Source: Blumeriella jaapii (Eukaryota > Ascomycota > Leotiomycetes > Helotiales > Drepanopezizaceae). Taken from it: 64,000 nucleotides of DNA. The DNA lies in NCBI GenBank assembly GCA_009599575.1, contig VWND01000064.1, positions 1,550,001 to 1,614,000 on the forward strand. Direction: 5' to 3'. How positions within the stretch are numbered: position 1 is the stretch's first letter; each line of letters begins with the position of its first letter. This document shows positions 32,326 through 43,638 of this stretch, one piece after another. The notes under the pieces were generated by a model. The model was not told where the DNA came from. It saw only the letters and a list, made by a program, of their open reading frames with translations, and ran no database searches. The position numbers and the translations under genes were made by a program.

Positions 32326-34808
32326 ATGTCTGGGCTAGACAGCGCCCGAAAGCAGACCTCTGGTCAACTCAATCATCATTTCCAAGCTAACATTGCCATA
32401 TTGAGACACGAGAACCAGGAAGACGACCCCTTGAAAGGTGAGTGGAAGCTTTTTTGGAACGGCTTGCTGGTCGTCTCCTAACGTTTTCGTCTTCAGAGTT
32501 TCCCATTTATGATGGCGAGATCGTGGAATTTGGCAGAGATACGGAGAGGCACAGCATCGAGCGCGACGCAACGTGTAAAAGGTAAGGGATATGTCGTCTT
32601 CTTTCAGGCTATCTCTAAACGGATTGGACAGATACATCACACTTCCAGATGACTTGCGGTATCCTGTTGTGTCCAAAAACCATTTCCGCATTTACTCTGT
32701 CATCTTCGACAAGGATGACCACACTTTACAGCCACTGATTTTCTGCGAGGACTTAGAGTCCACGAACGGCACGTACGTCAATAACAATTGCATCGGGAAG
32801 ATTGGTCAGGAGAGGGTCGCACGTCTTCTTGATCATGGCGACGTCATTACCATACAGCCCAACTTGCGGTTCAGATTGCACCAACCTCCTCCGGCCTCTC
32901 TATGTGGTATGGGCGGGAAGCCGGAAGACCTCAAGGTAGCTTGTCGTCCCCACATTGTCACAGGGCGCTCATGTTTTTCAGTTCCTTGGAGAACAATACA
33001 CCATTTCGGGGCGACTTCTCGGCACTGGCCAATATGGCTCAGTTTTCTTGGCTCAAGACGTCTCAACTTCGAAGCAAGTTGCATGTAAGATTGTCGATAT
33101 TAAAAAGGCCATAGAGCATCGAGGTGTCTCGTTACCGTCTCCATTATTTGCCAGCAGCGGATCACAACCGTCAGGCAGAGAGATAATCTTGCGAGAGGTG
33201 AAGATACTGGCAGCTCTCAGTCATGTATGTCTCCATAGATCTCGTAATTCTTCGAACTGTTTCTCACAAATTCTAGCCACATATTGTCAACCTGAGGAGA
33301 GCTTTCTATTCCGGAACTACCTTGTCGGTCCATCTGACCCCCCAATCTTGCAAACGTTGGTGGATGTCACGGATGTCTGACTGTTTACAGATATACTTTC
33401 ACTGACCTCGCCCCAGGTGGGGACCTCTTCTCATACATCAACAAACGCGGACCCTCACTCACCGATTGTGAGAGCCGGATCATCGCCCGACAAATAGTCA
33501 TGGCTCTGGAATTTATGCATTCGAACGGCGTCGCGCACCGAGACATCAAGCCAGAAAATGTCCTGATCATGCAAACGGACTTCGGAGGTCGTGTCGTCCT
33601 TACGGACTTTGGCTTTGCCACTTACACTCGGGAGAGAGCAGGGAGGATGTTGTCTAAAGTGGGTACAGACGGTTATCTTGCACCGTGAGTGAATAGCATG
33701 TGTTTTAGCAGGTCTTCAGGGTTCCTTAGCTATAGCGCGGTGTGAGTTCTCTCCGCTAAAATTCTCTAGTGAGATCGACCGAGTCGAGCGAACAAACCAA
33801 TGCTACACAACAAGTGCTGATATGTGGTCTCTTGGCGTCTTGACAGCACACCTTCTGACCGGCCAATCGATCTTGACGCAACAAGAGGTTCCCGAACTCA
33901 GTCAAATGCAAATAGCAGATCGAATCTTCAGAATAGAGAGCGAGCTTAGAGACCAGGGAATAGAGCGTTTGCAGCCACGGGCTGTGAGATTTCTTCAGGG
34001 ACTTTTTGTCCTGGATCCCAAAACTCGTATGACGGCTGCTCAAGCGCTCAACCACTCGTGGTTCAAGAAGCCACGTTCGGAGGCAGCGGCTATTGAGGAA
34101 GTTTGCAGAAGAATCACCCGATTCTGGAAGAAACGCGACGACGACCCTCATTCGATGATCGAAGCTCTGCCTAGTTTTCGTATAGCTGATCGAGCGGGTG
34201 ACGTTTCTAGCAGACAGAACAAATCTCGGAGAAAGATTCCTGACGCTTCTTCATCCCCGTATTTCAGTCTCGATAGACATCTCAAACAGAGACCGTCATC
34301 GCATAGACGGACCTTACTTGCAGACCTCAATAAGTCAGGTTCGCAGTTTATTACTACTAAAGACTCAAAATTCAGTCGACTAAGAGTTCAGTCCACTCAC
34401 GGTCGTGATATATTCGGCAAGAGCCAAGAAAACCTGGACTCCAATTCACCAGATGAGGAGGAGGAAGTGTCTCTTGCTCCGACGTCTCCTTTTCCGCCCG
34501 AAAAAACGTATGGATTTTGTCTCAGTGATCCTGGTAGTCCACCCGTTTTCAATCATAAATCTGCTATTGAGAATTCGGAAATTTCGCAGCAGGGCTCTAG
34601 CAAGAGAGTAAGATTCGATTCGGAGGATCCAGAAGAGAGAGCTCTGAGAGACGCTGTTGCGAGGGAAGGTCCGAGATGGCAGACAGCAAAAGACTTTGGC
34701 GACGCTATCAAGAAGCGGAGGCTTGAGGAACTGTCACGAATGGGAAAGACAAATAGCTTGCCCCTGGGAACACTGGCTATCAGGACCTCGTCGAAGTCCA
34801 CGTTCTAG
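32326..34808 (+). CDS. FHA-domain Ser/Thr kinase (Rad53/Cds1/Mek1 group)
   Basis: Checkpoint-type kinase with one N-terminal FHA domain, which binds phosphothreonine, followed by a CaMK-group kinase. Seven exons: 32326-32437, 32497-32581, 32632-32935, 32982-33224, 33277-33323, 33391-33684, 33770-34808; introns 46-85 nt; 707 residues. FHA landmarks are FGRD (about 49-52), SKNH (80-83) and STNGT (109-113). In the kinase, the Gly loop is GTGQYG (181-186), the ATP lysine K203, the catalytic loop HRDIKPEN (D315), DFG (D336) and APE. Intron 5 uses a GTCGGT donor, the only one giving TTL-YTFTDLAPGGDLF. A 260-residue Ser/Arg-rich tail follows. Whether it is the DNA-damage (Cds1/Rad53) or meiotic (Mek1) member needs phylogeny. 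Confidence 0.87.
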
Positions 34809-36171
34809 CACAGCATGGTCTGTTTCCTCGGTTGTTGCCACTGGTTTCTGTTTTCTGCGGGGAAATTTCGCTAGACTTGCTTTGAGGAAGATACCTATCT
34901 GCTGCAACATTTATAACATTAGCACAACTTACAAAGCATCTCAGGGTTTTACGAATTTGTTGGAATGTCGGAAAAGGAAAGTGAATAGTTTGCACTTCCT
35001 TATTTGTCAGGCAGTTTCGTTTCCCCCAATTCCATCACAATATCGCTATCATTGAATTTTGATGCGGGGCCCTGACTTATTCGTTGCATGATATTAACCT
35101 GTCGAGACTCAGCACGCAGGGTCATCTGAAGTCGTTTTATAAAGTACTAGTCATACATCGGCATTCCACCAATCCCACCACAATCCCCGTCCCCAAACCT
35201 ATTGAGCCGGTTTTGCTAATTGTTTAGTACCTAGGTAGCTATCAAAACTCGAAATCGCCTTTCAAAGGCCCAAAGCAGATGCTGATGGCTTAAAGATTTT
35301 TGCAGCTAGGTCCATCTTATTGTCGTGAAGCTACAGTACAAACCCCGGCCAGAAGCCCACCCTCGCAACTCAAAGTGGTATAGACTGGTCATAGTCAGCA
35401 ATCTGCACCATATCTGCTCAAATATCTGCAACTTCGACTATCACTGGCATCTTTTGCCTCTTGTTTATCTGGCTTCAGCCATTTGATGGCCGTTAGATTC
35501 CACCAATCAACTCACCCCCAACAAGATCGACCCTCTTGCAGTCTAGCCGTGGTCAGGCCACAATCTTAATAATGGGTCGGTAGAGTCACGGTGGCCGTTG
35601 GACCTTGACGGATCCTTGAACCACACGTCTGCGCTTGTAGACAAATACAACATAATGGCGGGTAAGTGACGGACATCAAACGGAAAAACATGTTTTTTCT
35701 CTCCTTTTTACAGGAGCTTCAATCGCGGCTGGAACGGTTTCAGTATCTACTCCTCTTTTTCCTGGGGCAGCCCGGCTGCCTTACACGCTCGGCCCGAAAG
35801 ATACAGACGATAGCACTCCGGTTCGTTCTTTGTCCCAACTGGGTTGCGGAAAGCCAGTTTAGATTGTTTTACCGCCAATAATAACCCGTCCCCAGATTTG
35901 ATCTGCGAACAGTATCTCATGTTCAGATGCCATTAGGTCCCCGTCATGAGTTTTCTCCCGTGTCATCCCCCTTTGTTGTTCTTCACACGGGATATCTTCC
36001 GGTGGAATAGCCTGCCCAAAAAATTGCAGACTTAAATATGTATCTCTATTTAGGCGGTTAAGTATCTTGAATTTCCTCAACTCCCCGTACTGTTTCTGCA
36101 ATTTGCCATTCTTTCAAGAGACACTTTGCGTCCTCCGATCCAGTCTCTCGTCCTCTTATCACTTAGACGAG
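34809..36171. other. Spacer between the FHA kinase and the sugar transporter
   Basis: No gene supported in about 1.36 kb. Contains a TATAAA at 35137 and the putative promoter of the transporter, with a CT-rich leader at 36110-36165. Confidence 0.5.
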
Positions 36172-38048
36172 ATGGCAGAGGTTGTGGAAAAGGATGTCCA
36201 TGCTCTTGATGTTGTCGAACATAATGAAGACATCGACAACAAGAAAAATGTCGTGGCAACCAAAGTTCTCATCGGTGACGAGTCTTTCAATCAGGCTATG
36301 CTAAAGGAGCCCCCCCAGCCCCGGAATTGGACCGCCATCAACCTCTACATGATTTCGGTGATCGGATTCTTTTGTTCGACTTCCAACGGCTTCGATTCTT
36401 CGCTCTTCGGTAACTTGCTCTCTCAAGATAAATTCCAGGACTTTTTTGGGGTTGACAACGTTGGTATCAAGGCTGGAATTGTCAGTTCAATGACCCAGAT
36501 TGGTGGTGTGGTTGCAATTCCCTTCATCGGTCCTGCCATCGACACTTTTGGTCGGAGGGCCGGCATGTTCATCGGGGCCTCCACCATTCTCCTCGGTGTC
36601 ATCATTCAAGGTACCGTCATCAGCACAAATAGCGTCGGCCAATTCATGGGAGGCCGTTTCTTCATGGATGGGTGTGAGTATTATTGCATCCGCTGGACCC
36701 TGCTACGTAGTGGAGATCTCTCATCCTGCCTATCGTGGTATTGTCACAGGATTTTATAATGTTTTCTGGTGGGTTCTGTCGTCTCTTCAACCTGTGTCCA
36801 GAAAATGACTTTCGAACAGGCCTGTTGGTGCTCTCGTAGCATCGAGCGCTTGTCGAGGGAGCCTTGGTCTATCTGGAAACGCTTCGTGGCTCGTCCCTGT
36901 GTGGCTCCAGGCCATGTTTCCCGGCATGGTATTTCTAGCGGCATGGCTACTCCCCGAGTCTCCTCGCGTGAGCTTCACTCCTTTAACCCGCCTAGGCGTT
37001 ATGATGCTAATATGTTGCGTTTGCAGTGGTTATACACCAACGGAAAGCAAGAGCAAGCGAAATCTTTTCTCACGAAGTGGCACGGAAATGGCAACCCTGA
37101 TAGCGAATGGGTCAAGCTGCAAATGTGGGAATACGAAGCACATCTCGAACTTGACGGTGCCGACAAGCGATGGTGGGATTACCGAGCGCTCTTCAGGAAC
37201 AGAACCGCTGTCTACCGTCTCGCCTGCAATTGTCTCGTCTCCCTTTTTGGACAATGGGCTGGAAATGGTAGGTGTCTATTGTAGTTTGATTGTGGTGCAG
37301 GCTATGCTGACGGAACGCCCAGGTGTTGTCTCCTACTTCCTCAGTGGTGTCTTGGATACAGCTGGTGTCACGAACACTACGACGCAGAACAACCTCTTCG
37401 TCGCCATGAACGCCGTGCAATGCGTTGTATCATTCACGGGAAGCATGCTGGTCGACAAGCTTGGTCGTCGTCCTCTTTTGATCTGGGTCAATGTCGGCTG
37501 CTCTATCTGCTGGATTGGCGTGACTGCCGCATCTGGCATCCAAGCCAGCAAGGGTGATAAAGCATCCAGTGCCGCCATGGTTGCCATGATCTACATTTTC
37601 CAAGCTATTTACTCCTTCGGTTGGACCCCTCTACAAGCCCTCTACCCTGTCGAGGTTCTCTCGTTCGAGATGCGGGCAAAAGGCATGGCCTTTAGTAACA
37701 TGTTCGTAACTGCTGGTGAGTCCTTCAAGTAGTCTTCACAACTACCACTCATTGAAATGTTCAGGCACTCTCGTCAACCAATTCGGATTTCCCGTCGCCT
37801 TGGATAATATCAAATGGAAGACGTACATCGTCTTCTTGGTTTGGTGTCTCATCCAAGCCGGTCTTATCTACATCTTCATCCCTGAGACTAAGAACCGCAC
37901 TCTCGAGGAGCTTGACGAGATCTTCAGTGCTAAGAATCCCACGAAGGCCTCGATCGCCAAGAAGAAGCTCGAGCTTGACGAGAATAGGAACGTTGTCGGC
38001 GTTGTTGATCTGGATGAATCGTCCGCTCAGATGAAGTTCGCTCTCTGA
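36172..38048 (+). CDS. MFS sugar transporter (lactose/hexose permease type) with a frame break
   Basis: Twelve-helix sugar porter of the major facilitator superfamily, closest in style to fungal lactose/quinate-type permeases. Exons 36172-36768, 36820-36967, 37027-37267, 37323-37715 and 37765-38048; introns 51, 59, 55 and 49 nt. Family motifs are DTFGRRAG after helix 2, PESPR after helix 6, DKLGRRPLL after helix 8 and PETKNRTLEELDEIF after helix 12. At 36667-36673 the frame breaks: RFFM is followed after one base too many (or two too few) by GVSIIASAGPCYVVEISHPAYRG, which is conserved helix 4-5 sequence. With one base ignored the product is about 553 residues. Either a consensus error or a young pseudogene; all other splice sites and motifs are intact. 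Confidence 0.83.
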
Positions 38049-38662
38049 GATGGGCCGTCACGTCACGGTCTTTACAGGAGGATGTTGTGAAGCTAGAGCT
38101 TCTAAGCATGAGTTTGTCAAATATTTCTACCATCTTTTGTAGCTACTATAGTCGTATTTGACTGAGAAATGCTATTTCTCTCAGCTTCAGACTTTTACAT
38201 ATCGAGCATCATTATTCTGTTCATTATTTCACTAAGCTTACATTCCCACAGAAATCAGCGAAATATGGAAAATACCAATATGAGAGCCTTGAAAGAGAGA
38301 GTTGATGCACCCCCCACGAGAAGGTTCTGCTCTCTAGTATGAAAGAACAAACTCGACTCAGGTAACAATGGCTTTTTCCACCTTGTTACGTTCGCCCATA
38401 CAAATCACGAGAATTCCCTTGTCACTGAGACGCCTCTTTGATACATGTCAGCAATTTTCTTTCAACTCGCTGAAACAGCTCCTTCATTCTCGAATGCTCT
38501 TGTTCCACCATCTAGTATATCATATGTCCCCGACCTAGGTTTTCTTCGGAATTTACCAAATAAACATCATCACGCACTACACCGCTTCGATCCCAGATCC
38601 AAGTAGGTAGGCAAACCAACTTCACAACCTACAAACCATACAACGAAACTACCAACCAGCCC
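38049..38662. other. Spacer downstream of the transporter
   Basis: No gene seen. AT-rich 3' flank of the transporter followed by a short C/A-rich leader (38600-38660) before the next start codon. Confidence 0.5.
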
Positions 38663-39268
38663 ATGATGTCTCGCCCGCAAACCCCAACCCAAACACCAAC
38701 CACCCAGGCCCCTGCACCCATTACCACCCTCCTCCCTCTCACCCCCATCCCGCTCCCTCCCTCTCCCCCGCAACCCGAACCCACGCGCGTCGCTCGCGAT
38801 CGCTGCCTGCAATGCGAACTCTCCGGCTTCCGCTGTACCGACCGCTACAACCCCCGAGCTTTCCCCCGCCGACACAACGATGCCAAAGGCCAATCGCCGA
38901 CCTGGACAGGCTGCGTCCGGTGCCTCAAAACCTCGCAGGAATTCTGCATCGGTCGCGAGAAAGTCCGCGATCCCGAACTCCAGGTCAAGACAGAGGGCGT
39001 GCAGTGGGCGTACGAGGCGAGGGGAATGGGCGGCGAAAGTGTCAGCGCGGAGACGTTGCAGCAGAGCGTGAGTGCGCTGCTGGGGAGGGAGAAGGAAGGG
39101 AGGGGGCCGTGTGCGTTGCCGGTCCGGCCAGTGGGGGTGCTGGCGAGGTTGAAGCCTTTGCGCAAGAGGTCACTGGAGGAGCGTCAGTGGGGAAAAGAAA
39201 TGGGGATGGGCCAGCAGGAGGGAATTTCAGCAGAAGCTGGAGAGAAAAATGGAGGAGGAGGAAAGTAG
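38663..39268 (+). CDS. Uncharacterised Cys-knuckle protein, 201 aa
   Basis: Single exon. The first 40 residues are Pro/Thr-rich. A paired cysteine pattern follows: RCLQCELSGFRC (C-x2-C-x6-C, about residues 48-58) and CVRCLKTSQEFC (C-x2-C-x7-C, about 84-95), separated by a basic stretch with NPRAFPRRHND. The six cysteines could bind zinc, recalling but not matching Zn2Cys6 binuclear clusters. The C-terminal half is charged, with LARLKPLRKRSLEERQWGKE. The DNA is strongly GC-rich, unlike the AT-rich sequence on both sides. Two ATGs (38663, 38666) are possible starts. I recognise the Cys pattern from hypothetical proteins of filamentous ascomycetes but know no function. Confidence 0.65.
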   Translation: MMSRPQTPTQTPTTQAPAPITTLLPLTPIPLPPSPPQPEPTRVARDRCLQCELSGFRCTDRYNPRAFPRRHNDAKGQSPTWTGCVRCLKTSQEFCIGREKVRDPELQVKTEGVQWAYEARGMGGESVSAETLQQSVSALLGREKEGRGPCALPVRPVGVLARLKPLRKRSLEERQWGKEMGMGQQEGISAEAGEKNGGGGK

Positions 39269-40816
39269 GGACAGAAGAGAGGAGGCTCAAGCAGTAGAAA
39301 TGCAAGCGGTTTGCCTCTGGTCCGAATCGAGGTCAGTGCCCAGAGAGGAATAATGCACTTGCTATGCAGCAATCCGGTTGATCAAAGATTTTTGTCATCT
39401 GATCCAGTCAGTCGTGTCTTGCCATTGTGATAGCTGTAGCAATAGAGCATCGCATCTTGTGGATAGGCACAAAACAAGCATCTATTTCATTCAACTTTAC
39501 TAAATATATAGCCCAGAGAACACTGAGATAGGAGTATTGATTTTCACTTAATGTGGGTAAGGATAGTAATTGGTTTCTGTAATTGTGTATTTGAGAAATA
39601 CACCAAAGAAATTTATCTGCAATTGGATGTGGGCTCGGCTACGTTTGTTGATTTTTACGGCAAAACAACAACAATACCAAATTCAATTTTTTCTAAAATC
39701 GCAAAGAGAATCACGACCGAAGAAAAAAAAAAGAAAAGGCAAAAAAAATTTCAGAGTAGCAAAACTCAACTAGAACCCCAGGTTCTAGTCTACAAACGTA
39801 ATTGAATACGTTATTGTTTCCCGTCCAGATCGTCCTGAAGACAGCTTGCCTACCAAGCCATCCCGCCACTGGATAGTATTTGGTCTTGATATTTGGGTAC
39901 TTAACAAAGACCCGAGTTTTTGGAGGGCACAGGTGGAAATTTCGACAATTCCCCACCCTGCAGGAGCTTTCTTCACCTTTTCCCGGGACGCTTCAATTCA
40001 CGGTCTAGGAGCTTTCTACCCGTCTACGGCAACGATCGAGTACTGAATTCGAATTGGATTTGGCAAGAGCTCGTACAATTACCGCCCCTCCCCCATCCCG
40101 TGTCGCATGCGTATCCCTGAGGCCTACAGTCAATAGAACCTCTTCGATCTCTATTAGTTCATCTAACCTGGCAACGATTTACCCAGCTAGTCTAAACCGC
40201 CTTTTGGTCGACTCCGACATCACGCTTTGGCGTCCTCGCTTGATCATGTGAAGACTTCAAGTGATGGCTGGTAAATCTAGCGCTTATTTGACGCACGTAT
40301 AGCCCCCGTCTAACGAAGTCAATCAGAATAGGACAGTTTTAATAAAATCTCTCTCGCCTTTGAAGTACTGATGGTCCGGCTACCAACAGGTAGACTTCTA
40401 CCCAGATCAGAACGGGCCAGCAAGGATCTGGAACTCACACTGGCCCCGAAGAGAAACAGTCAGGGAGGAGACAGTTCGAGAGAAACGGGGCGAGGAGAGG
40501 CAATTTATTTTGATACGTGTTAGGACGAAAACCTTGCGCTCACCACCCTGCCATTCAGCCGTCCGACGCAACGTAGAGGCGCGTGACCCCTAGCCATGAA
40601 GCTCGCAATCTTTTTATCCATCCCAAGCAATGCCCACGCCAAGATCAACGCACGCAAAGCACAAATCAGTATTGAACTTTCCCCCTCGTCCACTCACTGA
40701 AATCAGGAGGATAAACCAACCCAAGCAGATTTGGCACTCCAGCTGGAAGTGACGATCGTAAAAGCTAAGACTTAAGGGGTTGATTTTAGGTGAAAAGTAG
40801 GGAAGTGGAAAACAAA
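39269..40816. other. AT-rich block downstream of the Cys-knuckle gene
   Basis: No protein gene supported. A-rich homopolymers lie at 39721-39750. A possible decayed Pol III unit on the minus strand spans 39741-39868, described separately. The 3' part (40300-40800) is the downstream flank of malic enzyme. Confidence 0.5.
39741..39868 (-). ncRNA. Possible decayed Pol III (tRNA-like/SINE-like) unit
   Basis: On the minus strand an A-box-like TGGCTTGGTAGG (39860-39849) is followed about 72 nt on by a B-box-like GGTTCTAGTT (39777-39768) and then by a run of eight T at 39748-39741. The B-box arm is part of a 9-bp perfect palindrome (39769-39789, ACTAGAACC/GGTTCTAGT). No cloverleaf with a matching acceptor stem could be folded, so it is not an intact tRNA. 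Confidence 0.3.
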
Positions 40817-43157
40817 TTAGAGAAGTGCGCGGGCGGCGCCTTCCTTCGTCGGATCATACATCTTGCTGCGGATCCAGGAATCAAGATCATCGTTGCTGAG
40901 CTCACGGAGAGACTTGACACCGTCGAGAGATTGACGCTGGGCTTGTCGTATTACTTCGCGGGCGACGATTACACTGACATCGCGGATGCGGTCAAGTACG
41001 GGGTAGAGACGACCGTCGTTGAGTTCGGGTGTGGTGATGGCTGCTGAGAGAGCCACGGCTGAGGCATAGATCTAGGGAATTCCATGTCAGTCAAAGACGG
41101 AAGGGGAGAGTCAAGTAAGATATTACCATTTCTTGGCTGATGTGGGCCGCTTTGCAGAGGATGGAAGCAAGACCAATTCCTGGGAAGACGTACATGTTGC
41201 TGTTTACATCTCAGTATCAGGCATCTAGTGAGACGGGATTTTATACTTACTTTCCCTGACTGGGAGCCATGACCTTGTCCTTGTAGATGTACGGTGGGAA
41301 GGGACTACCGCTAGCGAAGATGGCTCTACCGTCGGTATGCTTGATTGCCTCCTCAAATGTACACTCAGAGTTGCTAGACGGATTCGAAAGAGGGAAGATG
41401 ATAGGGTGCTCGTTCAGCTTCGCCATAGTCTCGAGGATGTTCTTGTCGAAGGCACCACGGATTGTTGAGAGCCCCATGAGCATTGTTGGCTTGACGTATT
41501 CAATGACTTCCGGCAAAGTTTTGAATTGTTGGCCGTTAGTATCGTGACGGGAGAAGTAGACTTTGTGAGCAGCGAGCTTATCTCCTCGGTCATTGGTGAT
41601 GAGACCCTAGGCCAATTAATTAGCATCGGGTCTCACGGTATTCACATGAAATAAACGTACCTTTGTGTCGACAAACCAAAAGCGCTTTCTTGCTTCATCC
41701 TCGGTCAAGCCCTCTTGAATAAAGAATTCAACAATCTGTTGGGCAATCCCAGTCCCGGCACTTCCAGCACCCAAACACAGCACGTTGTTTCTTAGCTGGA
41801 ACACCGCTCTTTTTTAAAGCGTTAATAACTCCGGCAAGGATAACAGCTCCGGTACCCTGGACATCATCGTTGAACATGCAGGGTGCCGAAGGGTTATGTT
41901 GATATCTCTTTAAAGCTGGGAAGGGGTTCTTGAAATCCTCGAACTGGACCACAATCCTATATAAATTAGCGGTGGTGAAGACAATCACACTACTCCCAAA
42001 GTTTGCTTACCCAGGCCACATCTTGTGCAGAGCAATCATCAACTCGTCTAAGAACTCGCGCTCCTCCTTCTCGGAAACCTTTCTCATTCTGGCGCCCATA
42101 TACATCGGGTCATTTAACAAAACCTCATTGTTGGTACCCAAGTCTAAACACAGTGGTAGGGTCGCCTCAGGCCGGATACCAGCACAGCCTGTATATAGAG
42201 CGAGCTTTCCAACCGGAATTCCCATGCCGTTGACGCCGAGATCACCGAGTCCGAGAATACGGGAGCCATCAGTGACGACGGTGATCTCTACATTGGATTG
42301 CGGCCAGTTTGACAGAACTTCGAGAATGTTTCCACGATCCTTGTACGAGATGTACAGACCTGTCGAGATAGGTCAGAGGGTTGCAATGATTGAACAGCCT
42401 AAGCTCGAATTGAGACTTTGGGTATGTCAAAAATAAATTAGACCAAATGCGCACCTTCGGGTTGTTGGTAGATCTCGGACCACTTCAAACAGGCCTCGCC
42501 CACAACAGGAGTGTAGATCAAGGGAGCAATCGTCTGCATTGGAAAGTGACAGTTAGTCACGTGTCGAACATCGATCTGTGCCGCGCACCACGCAAGCCTC
42601 GACCTCGAAGAGAGAAGAAAAGAGAGGGGGAAAACGTGCCTCGAAATGTGCAAGCACCAACCTGTAGAACAGATGGACGTTGTTATTCCTCAAGTTGCTC
42701 AGGTAAATATATTTCTCGATCGGGGTCGCCTTGGCTTGGAGCTGCTTGAGACCTGAACCTTATCAAATCGGTCCCGAGTGGCTGGCTAGAAGACATTCTG
42801 TGTAAATCCAGCTAGAGGAAAACTCACATCGCTGGAGCTGCAAGGCATAGCTTTCAACATTCGGAGCGGTAAGGCCGTAGATACCAAGCTGTTTTCTCAA
42901 TGCGATGGGATACGAGGTATCTGGAGTGCTGCGAATCCTACAAGCTGTTAACACCTGTAGGCCTGTGATTGATTGACTCACTTTTTGTTGGGAGACCCTC
43001 CTCTCCCACCTGCAGAAGAACTTGGGCTAGGCATCTTGACAGCGAGCGACGATGCGAGTTGGGGGGTCGAAGTAGTCTTAGGAATACAAGTAGGAAGAGG
43101 AGAGGCAAAGACTTTAGACGACTGCCGAAGAAGCTGGGTGCGTCGAAATCCCTGCAT
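40817..43157 (-). CDS. NAD-dependent malic enzyme, mitochondrial, with a frame break and a GC-AG intron
   Basis: Oxidative decarboxylation of malate to pyruvate in the mitochondrial matrix. Nine exons: 43157-42982, 42937-42828, 42752-42640, 42533-42455, 42359-42011, 41956-41661, 41606-41251, 41199-41127, 41071-40817. The start MQGFRRTQLLRQSSKVFASP is a mitochondrial presequence. Malic-enzyme segments include PLIYTPVVGEAC, VVTDGSRILGLGDLGVNGMGIP, FNDDVQGTGAVILAGV, LGAGSAGTGIAQQIV (NAD fold) and FPLSNPSSNSECTFEEA. Intron 3 (42534-42639) is best read as GC-AG: only that choice gives the family spacing FYR-(10)-P-IYTP. Near 41781-41786 the frame breaks: RAVF is followed by GGT-GCT-GGA in another frame, two bases short or one too many. 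Repaired length is about 601 residues, normal for the family. Confidence 0.9.
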
Positions 43158-43638
43158 CGATCTGGTGGCTCTGTTGTTGTTACTAGGTAGTATGTACACA
43201 GTACAGTCAGTACTCAAGAAAGTAAATTCGCAGCAAGCCTCGGCACACGCAAAGCGAGGTGGAAGGGACCACCAATGCCGACGGAGAAAGCAGGAAGAAT
43301 TCGATTCTACGTTTCGTGAATAGTTGAATTCAGCAGGAAACGTGTAAGTTTGTACTTTGTTTGCACTTTAGGAGTGACTTCTGCCTGCACTATTGTGGCT
43401 TGTCTCGGTTCCGGATCCCTCCCTGTTCAGGCGCCACCGGTTCATGCGTCTCCATCGTGGTCATCATGATAATGCTGAGAACAATCAGATGTTGGACCGA
43501 ATTCTGATACTTTGCGCCGTCTGCCCAAATCGGCCTCTTAATTACCCGACTTAATGGTTGAGAGACACCCAAGGCATCACGTGGGGCATCGCCAGTGCTT
43601 GTTGAGGTCTCTATGGCTGTGTGTAACCCCAAGCTGCA
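43158..43638. other. Upstream region of malic enzyme
   Basis: Spacer between RAI1 and malic enzyme (both minus). Directly upstream of the malic enzyme ATG, at 43193-43213, lies TGTACACAGTACAGTCAGTACT, another copy of the GTACAGTAC motif family. No gene seen. Confidence 0.55.
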
